Shown here piece after piece: positions 1-7,832 of a stretch of 26,729 nt of DNA. Under the pieces are notes generated by a model that worked only from the letters and a program-made list of their open reading frames with translations, had not been told where the DNA came from and ran no database searches. The stretch spans positions 1 to 26,729 of the forward strand of contig JAEZXR010000109.1 of NCBI GenBank assembly GCA_023419605.1. Reading direction: 5' to 3'. This DNA is from Bacillota bacterium (GTDB lineage Bacteria; Bacillota; Clostridia; Acetivibrionales; JAEZXR01). The stretch's first letter is position 1; the number at the start of each line of letters is the position of its first letter. The position numbers and the translations under genes are program-made.

Positions 1-1916
1 CCATTTCTTACCTCAAAGGTACCGTTGACATTGGTACGGGTAATCATGGCAAAGTTGGTTGCCGCAGTTACGGTAACGGAGGTATCGGCATAGCCTACCA
101 GACCGTCAATGCCGTTCGCTAAGGGAGCTAGGTCAAATTCGGTAGTACGTACGCCTGTATTGGTACTGCCGAGATTATGTGTACCGGCACTGTAACTCGT
201 AGTGGAATTCCATACTGGCCCCGGTGTGGGAGTCGTCGTTGGTGTCGGGGTCGGTGTAGGGGTACCGCTGCCAACTAACCATGACAGTAAGGCAACCCCG
301 ACACTATTGGCCGTTGTAGTCGGTTCGTTGCAGCAATAATCCGCTCCGCTTGGATCAAAGCAGAACTCATTGGTATCAAAAGCGCCCATGCTGCCGAGCA
401 TAAAGCCATTGTTTTTGATTTCCGACCAGGTACAGGGACCTTCATCCCAGCACCCTGGCAGGTCACTGCCCGTGAGGGTAGCCACACCATGTTCATATGC
501 CTTTTGCCAGGTGGTTCCTGCATGGCTTACAAAGCTTATTCCCCAGGGATTGGCTCCAAAGGTATAGTTCAGATGATTTGCGATAAGGGCATCATAGGTG
601 TTATCACCGCTGAGATCCTTATACCACAGAGCTTGCAGTGATTTATCCGCAAGTATTTCGATAAATCCCCAGCCGGAGGAGCTTGCTCCGATCTGGAATT
701 TGGAAGCGTTCATCTTACTTACCGAACTGGTAACCAGATTCCGTAAAACACTTATGGCAATCGGTTTATACTGTGAATCCGCCCTGCCGATTTCATAAGA
801 GGCCAGAGGGGCGGAATTATCCCAACTGTAATCGCCTCCGCCAGCAGCTGCTTGAATGAAGCTCTTTGCTTCTGTAAGGTAAGAACCGATATTGGTCGCT
901 TTATACAGTTCGATTGCTGCTAAAGCCAGATCATCCTTGGTATCGGATTCTCCGTAGAATTCCTGTTTTTGGGGAGTAGTTCTTGTTTTGCCGTAAGCAT
1001 AGATTTGTTTTGCGGCAGTCAGGTATTTGGATGCCAGGGCAGTATCGGTATCCTTAAAGGTTAAATAGCCTAAGGCCAGTGAAGCGGCTGCCTTACCGCA
1101 GACATCCCCACCCTGGCCGGAGGACAAGGGGTACGCCCAGCGGTTGGGGTTTGTATCGTTTTCCGGCATTCTGTAAGCATAATCATGGTCTTTACCATCG
1201 GCAACCTGATAGTACATTACCTGATTTGTATTATCCCATAGTTTGTAAAGCCAATCCAGACCTACACGCACCTCTTGCAGGAAGCTGGGGCAATTGGCAA
1301 AGGCATCAGGGTTTCTCAGATATGCTGTAAGCATGCTGCATTCCACATATCCGGCAGTTGTTGCAAACTTTATGAAATCCCCTGAATCGTGCCATCCGCC
1401 TGTGACATCCAGTTGTTTGCCGTTCATGGGCCCTCCCTTGGCGATGCTGTCACCCAAATGGCAGACACCGTGAAGACTGGGAGAGGTGTTCCCGCAGCGT
1501 TGGCCTTTGAAAAATTCGAGGCTGAGTGGTAAAAATGAGCTGTAGATATCGGAACCGATGATGAATTGCGGTGATACGGTGCCGCTCAGGTTAATGGTAT
1601 AGGTACCGTTCGTTTTGAAGCCGCTGAAGTCAAGTATGTATAAATGGCTGAAAGTAGCGTAGGAGCCTTTATCCGCCCCGATGGTTCCGGTATAGACGGC
1701 CATTCCACCCTGATTGATGGTAAAGCTTGCTCCGTTTAGACTGTTGTTGGTGAGGACATAGGCAACCTTCTGGCCGGAAGTCATATAGCCTACCTGGTTC
1801 ACTCGAATATAGGCGCTTGCCGCAGAAATTGATTGAGGAACAACTGCTGCTACGAATGTCATGACCAGGACCAAGACCAGTACACTGATTTTCTTAATGC
1901 TTTTCATCTTTAACAT
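1..1916 (-). CDS. GH9 family endoglucanase/cellulase, secreted, modular; 3' end cut by window edge
   Basis: A reading frame without stops runs from ATG 1916 to the window edge (638 codons). AAAGGTAGG lies 8 nt before this ATG, which favours it over the in-frame ATG at 1907. Residues 1-33 form a Lys-rich, Leu/Val-rich signal peptide ending near ISA-A. An N-terminal Ig-like domain (CelD_N type) starts at RVNQVGY. The GH9 (alpha/alpha)6 catalytic domain follows: GGWHDSGD carries the aspartates that bind the water nucleophile (D177, D180), FGANPWG is the usual GH9 loop, and DYCCNEP carries the expected general acid (E531). A Pro/Thr linker spans about 551-569, then the start of another beta-type module of unknown class reaches the edge. 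Enzymes of this family hydrolyse beta-1,4-glucan with inversion. No dockerin or carbohydrate-binding module can be seen, but the C-terminus lies outside. The loop after FGANPWG lacks the usual HHR signature, so specificity is uncertain. Confidence 0.93.
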   Translation of the reverse strand, partial: MLKMKSIKKISVLVLVLVMTFVAAVVPQSISAASAYIRVNQVGYMTSGQKVAYVLTNNSLNGASFTINQGGMAVYTGTIGADKGSYATFSHLYILDFSGFKTNGTYTINLSGTVSPQFIIGSDIYSSFLPLSLEFFKGQRCGNTSPSLHGVCHLGDSIAKGGPMNGKQLDVTGGWHDSGDFIKFATTAGYVECSMLTAYLRNPDAFANCPSFLQEVRVGLDWLYKLWDNTNQVMYYQVADGKDHDYAYRMPENDTNPNRWAYPLSSGQGGDVCGKAAASLALGYLTFKDTDTALASKYLTAAKQIYAYGKTRTTPQKQEFYGESDTKDDLALAAIELYKATNIGSYLTEAKSFIQAAAGGGDYSWDNSAPLASYEIGRADSQYKPIAISVLRNLVTSSVSKMNASKFQIGASSSGWGFIEILADKSLQALWYKDLSGDNTYDALIANHLNYTFGANPWGISFVSHAGTTWQKAYEHGVATLTGSDLPGCWDEGPCTWSEIKNNGFMLGSMGAFDTNEFCFDPSGADYCCNEPTTTANSVGVALLSWLVGSGTPTPTPTPTTTPTPGPVWNSTTSYSAGTHNLGSTNTGVRTTEFDLAPLANGIDGLVGYADTSVTVTAATNFAMITRTNVNGTFEVRN

Positions 1917-2300
1917 GTGTCTTACCTACCTTTCACTTTAACTTTTCGTTTTCCCGCATACCAGCGGATTCCCTGGAGGCCAAACCTGATTTTCACCTCC
2001 TATCCAACCTAACTTCAGGGAACAAAGTAAAAAACTTTTATTGAGAATATAACAAGCCGCTTTTGGCGGCCCGTTATTCTGTATTGCTATAGCCGGCTCC
2101 GGTGTGAAAGTCCGACGTTTTTTATCATTCCGGTAAGTTCAATTTTGCGGGTGTCATTTCAATGGAAGGACAGTCCGTGTAATTCCGGCAGGAAGGAGCT
2201 GAATAAGGATTGCTGTAAATACCGTGGGAAGATATACGTCCGAGACTCCATACCTCGCTCAGAATGACAAGGGGTTGATGATGTAATACTGAATATTATA
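1917..2300 (-). promoter_or_regulatory. Promoter candidate and long structured 5' leader of the GH9 gene
   Basis: A perfect TATAAT on the minus strand at 2300-2295 is the best -10 box; no good -35 is seen. If it is used, the leader is about 375 nt. Visible foldings (minus strand) are a stem of ATAAC..GGCCGC against GCGGCT..GTTAT (2076-2048) and, near the start codon, TTCCCTG (about 2023-2017) pairing with CAGGGAA (about 1976-1970). The latter encloses GGAGG pairing with CCTCC and is followed by a CCGC/GCGG hairpin. The enclosed GGAGG is not the cellulase RBS, which is AAAGGTAGG at about 1933-1925. I could not match the fold to a riboswitch class I know. Confidence 0.4.
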
Positions 2301-2342
2301 CATTCCTTTACAAATTCCTGTTAGCAATTTATATACAAAAAA

Positions 2343-2384
2343 TAGTAAAATTATATGCTTTATATAAAGCATATAATTTTACTA
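2343..2384 (-). terminator. Perfect 42-nt palindrome, probable terminator of the tgl operon
   Basis: The stretch from TAGTAAAATT to AATTTTACTA equals its own reverse complement over all 42 bases, giving a potential 21-bp A+T-rich stem with almost no loop. On the minus strand it follows the tgl stop by about 43 nt and is followed by TTTTTTG, as in an intrinsic terminator. It is longer and more perfect than termination needs and also sits just upstream of the GH9 promoter candidate, so a protein-binding or cruciform role is possible. Confidence 0.6.
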
Positions 2385-2426
2385 CATGGAGGCCTAGTCG
2401 ATTTTAGCCGTTGAGTAAGGTGCTTT

Positions 2427-3182
2427 TTAGAGGGCAGCAGCTTTATATGCCAAATATTTAAAATTGGGCCTTGTTGCCGAATCCATCAGATAGGCAGAGG
2501 TTTCCGCCCCCTCTCTTCTGAATTTATTCAGAATGGCGATCATTTGATCCGCTGTTGCGATGCCCGGGCCGTGTCCGTAGAAAGTACCGTCGCCAAGATC
2601 AATGGTATTTTCTCCCTGCCACTGAGGAGTTAAGGGATCAACATCCGGATTGGCGAAGTACCTGCAGTCTCCCGGTAAGAAATCTTTAACATCACGGTAA
2701 TTGGTGATTCCCAATTGGGGATCAAGATGCTGCCAATCCATGAGGTAAATCTCCGTAAATGTCCGGTCAAAAAGCTCTTTGGGAAATACCTCCGTTAATG
2801 CTTTGTAAAAAACGATAACCATGGCAGTAGCACACTCCGTACCGTACTTTCTGCTGTTTTCATAGATGTCCAGGATGGCGTCGGAGGGTTTGACCCCTTC
2901 TTTTAATAAAAAGCCGCCTTCATCGGTTCGTTCCCAGAAATCCGGATTGCATATGGATTTACGGAAGGTTCTGAAGGAAAAATAGGTTTTATTCAGTTCC
3001 CTGGCAGCCTTAATAATGGATTTACGGAGATTCAATTCAAATTCAAGCTCGCTAGCTGATCGATAGCTATAGAGCCCGCTGCTTGACGACAAAATGCCAA
3101 TGATCTTACCCTCTATGCTATTTGCTGGGAATGAAAAGTCCGTGGTGTCGGGGCTAATGACTGTACCGGCTATTTGAATCAT
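2427..3182 (-). CDS. tgl: Protein-glutamine gamma-glutamyltransferase (spore coat transglutaminase)
   Basis: The 251-residue product is close to Bacillus subtilis Tgl (about 245 residues). That enzyme forms gamma-glutamyl-lysine isopeptide cross-links between coat proteins during spore assembly. Family landmarks are present: GTECATA with the catalytic Cys117, PGDCRYFANPDVDP, and QWQGEN with the Glu matching the active-site Glu of the Bacillus enzyme, then GHGPG. The ATG at 3182 is chosen over the longer in-frame start at 3254 because AAAGGAGGG lies 5 nt upstream and the upstream gene still reads through that region. The start codon overlaps the stop of the upstream gene (ATGA), so translation is probably coupled. 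A Tgl gene implies a sporulating host. Confidence 0.9.
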   Translation of the reverse strand: MIQIAGTVISPDTTDFSFPANSIEGKIIGILSSSSGLYSYRSASELEFELNLRKSIIKAARELNKTYFSFRTFRKSICNPDFWERTDEGGFLLKEGVKPSDAILDIYENSRKYGTECATAMVIVFYKALTEVFPKELFDRTFTEIYLMDWQHLDPQLGITNYRDVKDFLPGDCRYFANPDVDPLTPQWQGENTIDLGDGTFYGHGPGIATADQMIAILNKFRREGAETSAYLMDSATRPNFKYLAYKAAAL

Positions 3183-4174
3183 AGTATCCCTCCTTTCCAT
3201 GCCCTTGCGCTTCTTATTTGTTCTGAAACAGGAGAGAAAATCCACGTTCTCCATTGATAGCCGTTTTGGCGGTATAACAAATAGGAGTAGCTGGAAAGAA
3301 GCACCCGGAGATCCTGCGGAAGCGCCTGAAAAGGTTCCAGAAGCTTGGATTCTTCCGGGGTGAACGGGTTAAGCGGCTTCCCTGTGGCAGGAGCGATTGC
3401 CTTACAGAGATACTTGGCTTCCAGGGATACGACGTAGGGGAGGGGGGAAGGGGTTTGCTGGAGGCTTTCTCCCGTATAGCGTAAAAAAGAGCCGTTTTCC
3501 TGCATCCATTGAAGAAAATGGGTGTACTGGGCAGAAGGCGTGGAAGGCCGGGATGCACTTATTTCCGGTATAAAGCTCAAGAGCTTCTGCGCCAATAAAA
3601 CATCTTTCCTATCGATGGAATTCAGATAATTGGCAATAAGGCCTAAACTGGAAGGAAGGCGGCATTCAAAAAAAGCCCAGACCAGATCGTGAATATACAG
3701 CCCTTTTCTATGGCGGCTGAAGATCATTTCCGCCATGGCCGGTAAAACCGTGGTATCTCTGTATACTTTCACAAGGAGCGCCGAAACAGACTCCATAACC
3801 AGATCATACTGGTTGTTGAGTCCGTCATTGCGGTAGCCTGTTTCCAGCATCCACTTCAGCACCGGGTAGGTGGTATCCCGGGTGTCGGAGGAGAGACGGT
3901 GCAAATTTGCAAACTCTCCGGATGTGATCTCTCTCGTAATTTCCAGAGCCTGCTGGTTCCGGGGACTTAAATGGGAAGAAAGCTCCGAGTTTTTAATATC
4001 GGATTCCAATACAAACAGGGAGGGGAAATGCAGGTTTTCATGGTTCATATAATGAATTGCCTGCTGTGTATTGTTTTGCAGCATTTCCTGAAAATGGCTC
4101 TTAAATTGCCGGATTCGATTACCCAGCATGATTCTGTCATAAGAATCTGCAGTATGTAGATTAAAAACCTCCAT
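3179..4174 (-). CDS. Unrecognised protein coupled to tgl
   Basis: I do not recognise this 331-residue protein. It has no signal peptide, transmembrane segment or metal-binding cluster; the predicted character is mostly alpha-helical. The N-terminal part is rich in Gln and Asn (MLQNNTQQAIHYMNHEN, about residues 29-45), and a Pro/Ser/Thr/Gln-rich section lies around residues 217-250. The ATG at 4174 follows GAGGAGG with an 11-nt spacer, slightly long; the alternative ATG at 4213 would put that RBS inside the gene and has no RBS of its own. It ends with TGA overlapping the tgl ATG, so the two are made together. By context it may act in spore coat formation, as a partner or a substrate of the transglutaminase. 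This is inference only. Confidence 0.8.
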   Translation of the reverse strand: MEVFNLHTADSYDRIMLGNRIRQFKSHFQEMLQNNTQQAIHYMNHENLHFPSLFVLESDIKNSELSSHLSPRNQQALEITREITSGEFANLHRLSSDTRDTTYPVLKWMLETGYRNDGLNNQYDLVMESVSALLVKVYRDTTVLPAMAEMIFSRHRKGLYIHDLVWAFFECRLPSSLGLIANYLNSIDRKDVLLAQKLLSFIPEISASRPSTPSAQYTHFLQWMQENGSFLRYTGESLQQTPSPLPYVVSLEAKYLCKAIAPATGKPLNPFTPEESKLLEPFQALPQDLRVLLSSYSYLLYRQNGYQWRTWIFSPVSEQIRSARAWKGGIL

Positions 4175-4532
4175 AGAGATCAAAACCTCCTCAAAACAAA
4201 AAATCCGTTTCATACTGAATCGGGGGACTGCATCTCAACCACGGATGTGCCAAGAGGCCATTCCCCGGCAAGGATGACCCGTATAAGCAGAAATATAGGG
4301 TGTTTTGTAGCTCCGTGAGCCTGTAATTTATTTGCTCGCGGACTATACAATCATCATATGCATAGAGGCAATGATTGGGTACTGGAATGCCAGAGCCTGT
4401 GCTGATTGGAAAAAACTTTTGAAAATATCCGATAGATGGATTATACTGATAGAAAATATACTTCACAGGTTGATAAAGGGATAAGAAGCAAATAAGTGCC
4501 TGTACGCGGTATAGTAAAGGATGGAGTAAAAC
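4175..4532. promoter_or_regulatory. Divergent intergenic region with a promoter for the yqxD operon
   Basis: On the plus strand TTGAAA (4419-4424), a 17-nt spacer and TATACT (4442-4447) form a good sigma-A promoter with a start near 4454 and an approximately 80-nt leader. No convincing vegetative or sporulation-sigma promoter was found by eye for the minus-strand tgl operon. The minus-strand ORF of about 220 codons across this region is a shadow. Confidence 0.6.
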
Positions 4533-4967
4533 ATGAAAATACTGGTGGACGCCGATGCATGCCCGGTAAAGGGCATCATTATAAAGGTGGCCAGGGAACG
4601 CGGCATTCCGGTTACCATGTTTATTGATACCAGCCACATCCTCCAGGATGGATACTCGGAAGTGGTTACAGTGGATAAATCCAGGGACTCTGTAGACATT
4701 GCCCTGGTGAACAGGGTTGCCAAAGGCGATGTTGTAGTAACCCAGGACTATGGCGTTGCAGCCATGGCTTTGCCCAAAGGTGCAAAAGCCATCAGCCAAA
4801 ACGGGTTGGTGTATACCAACGACAACATTGACCGGCTTTTGTTTGAAAGACACCTGGGACAGAAAGTCCGGCGGTCCGGTGGCAAAACTTCAGGACCAAG
4901 GAAGAGAACCAAAGAGGATGATGAGCGGTTTGAAGCCGCTTTTCGCAGCCTGATGGCGCAAATATAG
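4533..4967 (+). CDS. yqxD: YaiI/YqxD family protein (UPF0178, DUF188)
   Basis: The 144-residue product begins MKILVDADACPVK, the hallmark of the DUF188 family, and continues with TQDYGVAAMALPKGA and a family-typical basic C-terminal stretch, SGGKTSGPRKRTKEDDERF. The acidic N-terminal DADACP motif and the later QDYG motif recall PIN-like nuclease folds, but no function is established for the family. Length matches the usual 145-155 residues. ATG 4533 is preceded by GGATGGAG at 6 nt. It forms an operon with the NIPSNAP gene 21 nt downstream and has a clear promoter at 4419-4447. Confidence 0.9.
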   Translation: MKILVDADACPVKGIIIKVARERGIPVTMFIDTSHILQDGYSEVVTVDKSRDSVDIALVNRVAKGDVVVTQDYGVAAMALPKGAKAISQNGLVYTNDNIDRLLFERHLGQKVRRSGGKTSGPRKRTKEDDERFEAAFRSLMAQI

Positions 4968-4988
4968 GAAAAGGAAAGGGGGAGCAAT

Positions 4989-5306
4989 ATGCTCTACGAA
5001 TTACGGGTTTACTATATGGTTCCCGGAAGGATGGAGGCCATTCATGAGAGGTTTTCCAAACATACCTTGGCGTTGTTTGAAAAGCATGGCATGCGGACAG
5101 TGGATTTCTGGGAGGATGCGGAAGGGAACCCCAAAATCTACTATATATTGGAGCACAAGGATCGGGAATCCCGGGATAAAAGCTTCGAGGCCTTCCGGGA
5201 AGACCCGGAATGGCTGGAGGTAAAGCGGTTGTCGGAAGTGGATGGGCCCATTGTAGAAAAGATGGAAACCTTTTTCATGAACCGGGTTCCTTATTCGCCG
5301 GTTTAG
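4989..5306 (+). CDS. NIPSNAP family protein
   Basis: The 105-residue product starts MLYELRVYYMVPGRMEAIHERF and carries FWEDAEGNP, typical of the short single-domain bacterial NIPSNAP proteins, which adopt a ferredoxin-like dimeric alpha+beta barrel fold. The biochemical role of these bacterial proteins is unknown. No signal peptide or membrane segment is present. AAAGGGGGA lies 5 nt upstream of the ATG. It is the second gene of the yqxD operon. A 9-bp A+T-rich hairpin at 5328-5356 lies just downstream but lacks a T-run. Confidence 0.88.
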   Translation: MLYELRVYYMVPGRMEAIHERFSKHTLALFEKHGMRTVDFWEDAEGNPKIYYILEHKDRESRDKSFEAFREDPEWLEVKRLSEVDGPIVEKMETFFMNRVPYSPV

Positions 5307-5327
5307 CGGTCATACTTCTACGACCTC

Positions 5328-5356
5328 TTTTACAACATTGAAAATAGGTTGTAAAA
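5328..5356 (+). other. Hairpin downstream of the NIPSNAP gene
   Basis: TTTTACAAC (5328-5336) and GTTGTAAAA (5348-5356) form a perfect 9-bp stem around an 11-nt loop. The arm ends in A residues and no T-run follows, so it is a poor intrinsic terminator. It could stabilise the 3' end of the operon mRNA. Confidence 0.4.
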
Positions 5357-5409
5357 TAAGCTTACTCTTAGGGGGTAAAAAGCTATGATGCGTAAAACGT
5401 CGATATGGC

Positions 5410-5546
5410 ACTCCCTCCGCCAGCTTCGCTGCCACCTCCCTCTAAGAGGGAGGCACTTTTCCTAAGCCTTTGCAGTACTATCTTCACTGAAATGGAAGTA
5501 AGAGTCTCCCTCCTTGAGGGGGATGTCACGGAGTGACAGGGGGAGT
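5410..5546. repeat. MITE-like element with imperfect inverted terminal arms
   Basis: The left arm (5410-5453) reads ACTCCCTCCGCCAGCTTCG.. into CCTCCCTC-TAA-GAGGGAGG. The right arm (5506-5546), read on the minus strand, has the same architecture: ACTCCCCCTGTCACTCCG.. into CCCCCTCAAGGAGGGAG. Each arm thus holds a CTCC block, an internal short palindrome (CAGC..GCTG on the left, GTCAC..GTGAC on the right) and a CCCTC/GAGGG hairpin, pointing inward around a 52-nt core. No ORF or transposase is encoded. The gene-free stretch 5357-5617 otherwise shows nothing. Confidence 0.6.
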
Positions 5547-5617
5547 ACAGTCCGCAGACACGCATGTTTACTAAGTCCCGGAACAAAAGATCAGTTATAA
5601 CTATTGACCGTAGTGCA

Positions 5618-5899
5618 TCAGGTATCGGTAAAGGGTTCCAATTCCTTTTGGACATCATGGTAACTTGTCTCAAAATCGGAGGTTCTGTCATAATCCTCCA
5701 TCCTCCGGGACATTGCTTTTAATATCTCAAGGGCGGTGGCTCCTCCGGCATGGGTCAGCCTGTCTTCGCTGTCGGATATCCGGTGCAGCGATTTATTATA
5801 GATATCCCTGAATCTTCTTTCGAACTCCTTGTTTACATTGGCAAAGGATACTTTGTTAATGTCAAAGGAAGGGTTCAGTTCGGGTTCGTTTGTATGCAT
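5618..5899 (-). CDS. Small unrecognised hydrophilic protein (93 aa)
   Basis: The ORF begins MHTNEPELNPSFDINK and is preceded by AAAGGAG with a 7-nt spacer, a strong reason to believe it is expressed. The product is charged and soluble, with a likely helical central part (FERRFRDIYNKSLHRISDSEDRL), no Cys, no signal peptide and no membrane segment. I do not recognise a family. It stands alone: MITE-like repeat DNA lies downstream, and the divergent regulator operon lies across an A+T-rich intergenic region. Confidence 0.7.
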   Translation of the reverse strand: MHTNEPELNPSFDINKVSFANVNKEFERRFRDIYNKSLHRISDSEDRLTHAGGATALEILKAMSRRMEDYDRTSDFETSYHDVQKELEPFTDT

Positions 5900-6016
5900 T
5901 GAAGAACTCCTTTCGAAATGTAATGTTGAATATAGTTTTAAAATATTTTTCTATTTTATTCCTTGTCCGGTGAAAAAGGAATTTAGTGATCTTTGTAGAA
6001 TAGATACTATACACCT

Positions 6017-6044
6017 TTGGAACTCCTCTCATTTTATATACAAT
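6017..6044 (+). promoter_or_regulatory. Promoter candidate of the regulator/kinase/binding-protein operon
   Basis: TTGGAA (6017-6022), 16 nt, TACAAT (6039-6044) is the best sigma-A match in the 5900-6217 gap, giving a leader of about 165 nt. The -35 is only 4/6. The rest of the gap is A+T-rich without another clear signal, and no promoter could be fixed for the divergent small gene. Confidence 0.4.
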
Positions 6045-6217
6045 CGGATTGGCAACCGCTGGTTTGGGCATTGTACAGCCGACGGTTCTTGGGTTTTACG
6101 AGGCACGAATCAACTAAGTTTCATCCGAATTTGCATAATACATCTATTCAGCAGAATAAATACCATAAAGAGACAACCGAAACAGTAGTTTACGAGCTAC
6201 ATCCTCAGGAGGGATTT

Positions 6218-7825
6218 ATGTACAGGATACTTGTTGTAGATGATGAAGCGGTAGTAAGAGAAGGAATGCGGGATAACATGAATTGGGGAGAGCTGGGCTT
6301 TGAATTCGTAGGAGACTGCGAAAATGGCAGTGAGGCCATGGAAGCCATTGACAAGCTTCAGCCGGATGTGGTTTTAACGGATATTAACATGCCCTTTGTA
6401 GATGGACTGGAGCTTACACGATATGTTGTTGAGAAATATCCCCGGATTAAAGTTGTAATTCTCACAGGATATGATGAATTCGGATATGCCCAGCAGGCAG
6501 TCAAATTAAAAGCCTATGATTATATATTAAAACCCATTACTGCCCGGGAACTGCGGAAGGTCCTCGAAAAGCTCAGAGGGGATCTGGAAGAGGAAGCTAG
6601 GAAAATGGAGGATATGAGCCGCCTGAAAATGCAGCTGCGGGAAAGTCTTCCGCTATTAAGGGAAAGATTTCTCAACCGCCTTGTCACCGGTCAGCTCCGG
6701 GAAGGCAGCTTTGAAGAGAAGCTGCAGTACTTTGATATTGACTTTAAAGGCAGCTGCTTTTTGGCCTTACTGGTGGATGCCGACGATGACAGGGACTTCC
6801 AACGGTACCACCCTGGAACGGAAGATGAGCTTCTGCTTTTCGCTATTTATAACATCAGTGATGAAATCGTTGGAAACTATGGTAGGGGAATCGTATTCCA
6901 GAACAATTACGAAAAAACCGTAGTGATTCTGCAGGGCGAAAGCAGGGAGAGCCTCCTGGAGTGTGCCGCAAGGGTGAGTGAGGATATCCGGGAGGCCGTT
7001 GAAAAGTATTTGATATTTACGGTGACCATTGGTGTGGGGACGGTATGTTCCAACCTGAAGGATTTGAAAAATTCCTACGGAGGTGCGCTCTCTGCCCTGG
7101 ATTACCGCTTTCTTCTGGGAAAGAACCGGGTCATTACCATCGGCGATATTGAGGGAAACATGCACGGCTCATCGCCTTATAATAAGGAGTGGGAAAAGAA
7201 ACTGATTTCCGGTATAAAAACCGGAACGGTACAGGAAATCGACGTTATTATTGGAAATATCATAAAAAGCTTGCGCGAGTCCCATATCTTAATGGACCGG
7301 TGCTATATCCATATCCAGCAGGTGATTATCTCCACCCTGGATGCACTGAATGAGCTGGGGGTCAGTGAAGCGGAAATGCAAGGAAACGACAACAGTCTGT
7401 TGACGGATATTTATCGCCACAAGACCCTGGAGGAAGTGGAGGTATGGCTGCGGAAGTTTTGTAAGAAGGCATCTTATCTGCTGTCCAACAAAAGAGATTC
7501 CTTCAGCAGGCAGCAGGCGGTAAAGGCGGTGGAATACATTACAAGGAATTATATGGATGAAAGCCTTTCCCTGCAGGATGTTTGCAGAAGCCTGTCCATG
7601 AGCACCAGCTATTTTAGCACGGTATTTAAAAGCTTTACAGGGGAAACCTTTGTGGAATACCTGACGAAAATACGTGTAGAGAAGGCCAGGGAGCTGCTGA
7701 AAGGATCAGATCTGAAAACTTATGAAATCGCACACCGTGTCGGTTATGGTGATCCGCATTATTTCAGCCTGTCTTTCAAGAAAGCCACGGGGATGACTCC
7801 GACGGAGTACCGGGAAAGGATGTAG
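6218..7825 (+). CDS. AraC-type response regulator (YesN-like)
   Basis: The 535-residue protein has an N-terminal receiver domain with the acidic pair D8-D9, phospho-acceptor D55 in LTDINMPF, the conserved Thr (LTGYDEF) and K105 in LKP. A long middle region of about 320 residues, typical of YesN-like regulators, is followed by a C-terminal AraC/XylS double helix-turn-helix (about 431-535; AVKAVEYITRNYMDESLSL.. and GYGDPHYFSLSFKKATGMTPTEYR). ATG 6218 is chosen because CAGGAGGG lies 5 nt upstream and MYRILVVDDE is the normal receiver start; the frame stays open upstream to 6017 but those codons have no family match. The kinase gene begins 7 nt after its stop. Its probable target is the transporter operon at 11062. 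Confidence 0.93.
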   Translation: MYRILVVDDEAVVREGMRDNMNWGELGFEFVGDCENGSEAMEAIDKLQPDVVLTDINMPFVDGLELTRYVVEKYPRIKVVILTGYDEFGYAQQAVKLKAYDYILKPITARELRKVLEKLRGDLEEEARKMEDMSRLKMQLRESLPLLRERFLNRLVTGQLREGSFEEKLQYFDIDFKGSCFLALLVDADDDRDFQRYHPGTEDELLLFAIYNISDEIVGNYGRGIVFQNNYEKTVVILQGESRESLLECAARVSEDIREAVEKYLIFTVTIGVGTVCSNLKDLKNSYGGALSALDYRFLLGKNRVITIGDIEGNMHGSSPYNKEWEKKLISGIKTGTVQEIDVIIGNIIKSLRESHILMDRCYIHIQQVIISTLDALNELGVSEAEMQGNDNSLLTDIYRHKTLEEVEVWLRKFCKKASYLLSNKRDSFSRQQAVKAVEYITRNYMDESLSLQDVCRSLSMSTSYFSTVFKSFTGETFVEYLTKIRVEKARELLKGSDLKTYEIAHRVGYGDPHYFSLSFKKATGMTPTEYRERM

Positions 7826-7832
7826 GACCGCC

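Noticed and set aside
275..1330. Several short ORFs on both strands
   Set aside because: They are out-of-frame readings within the continuous GH9 coding sequence on the minus strand.
1940..2030. Identification of the GH9 leader as a known riboswitch (c-di-GMP, cobalamin and others considered)
   Set aside because: None of the conserved sequence cores I know for these classes is present; only the potential pairing is reported.
3183..3254. 24-residue N-terminal extension of Tgl
   Set aside because: It overlaps the upstream gene in another frame and contains the RBS for the ATG at 3182, where the Bacillus-like sequence begins.
4191..4853. 220-codon minus-strand ORF
   Set aside because: It lies antisense to the clear yqxD gene and its promoter, lacks an RBS and has no family-like sequence.
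5328..5356. Intrinsic terminator for the NIPSNAP operon
   Set aside because: The stem is A+T-rich and no T-run follows, so only a hairpin is recorded.
6017..6217. 67-residue N-terminal extension of the response regulator
   Set aside because: It has no RBS and no family match, and it covers the promoter candidate; MYRILVVDDE at 6218 with CAGGAGGG upstream is the normal start.
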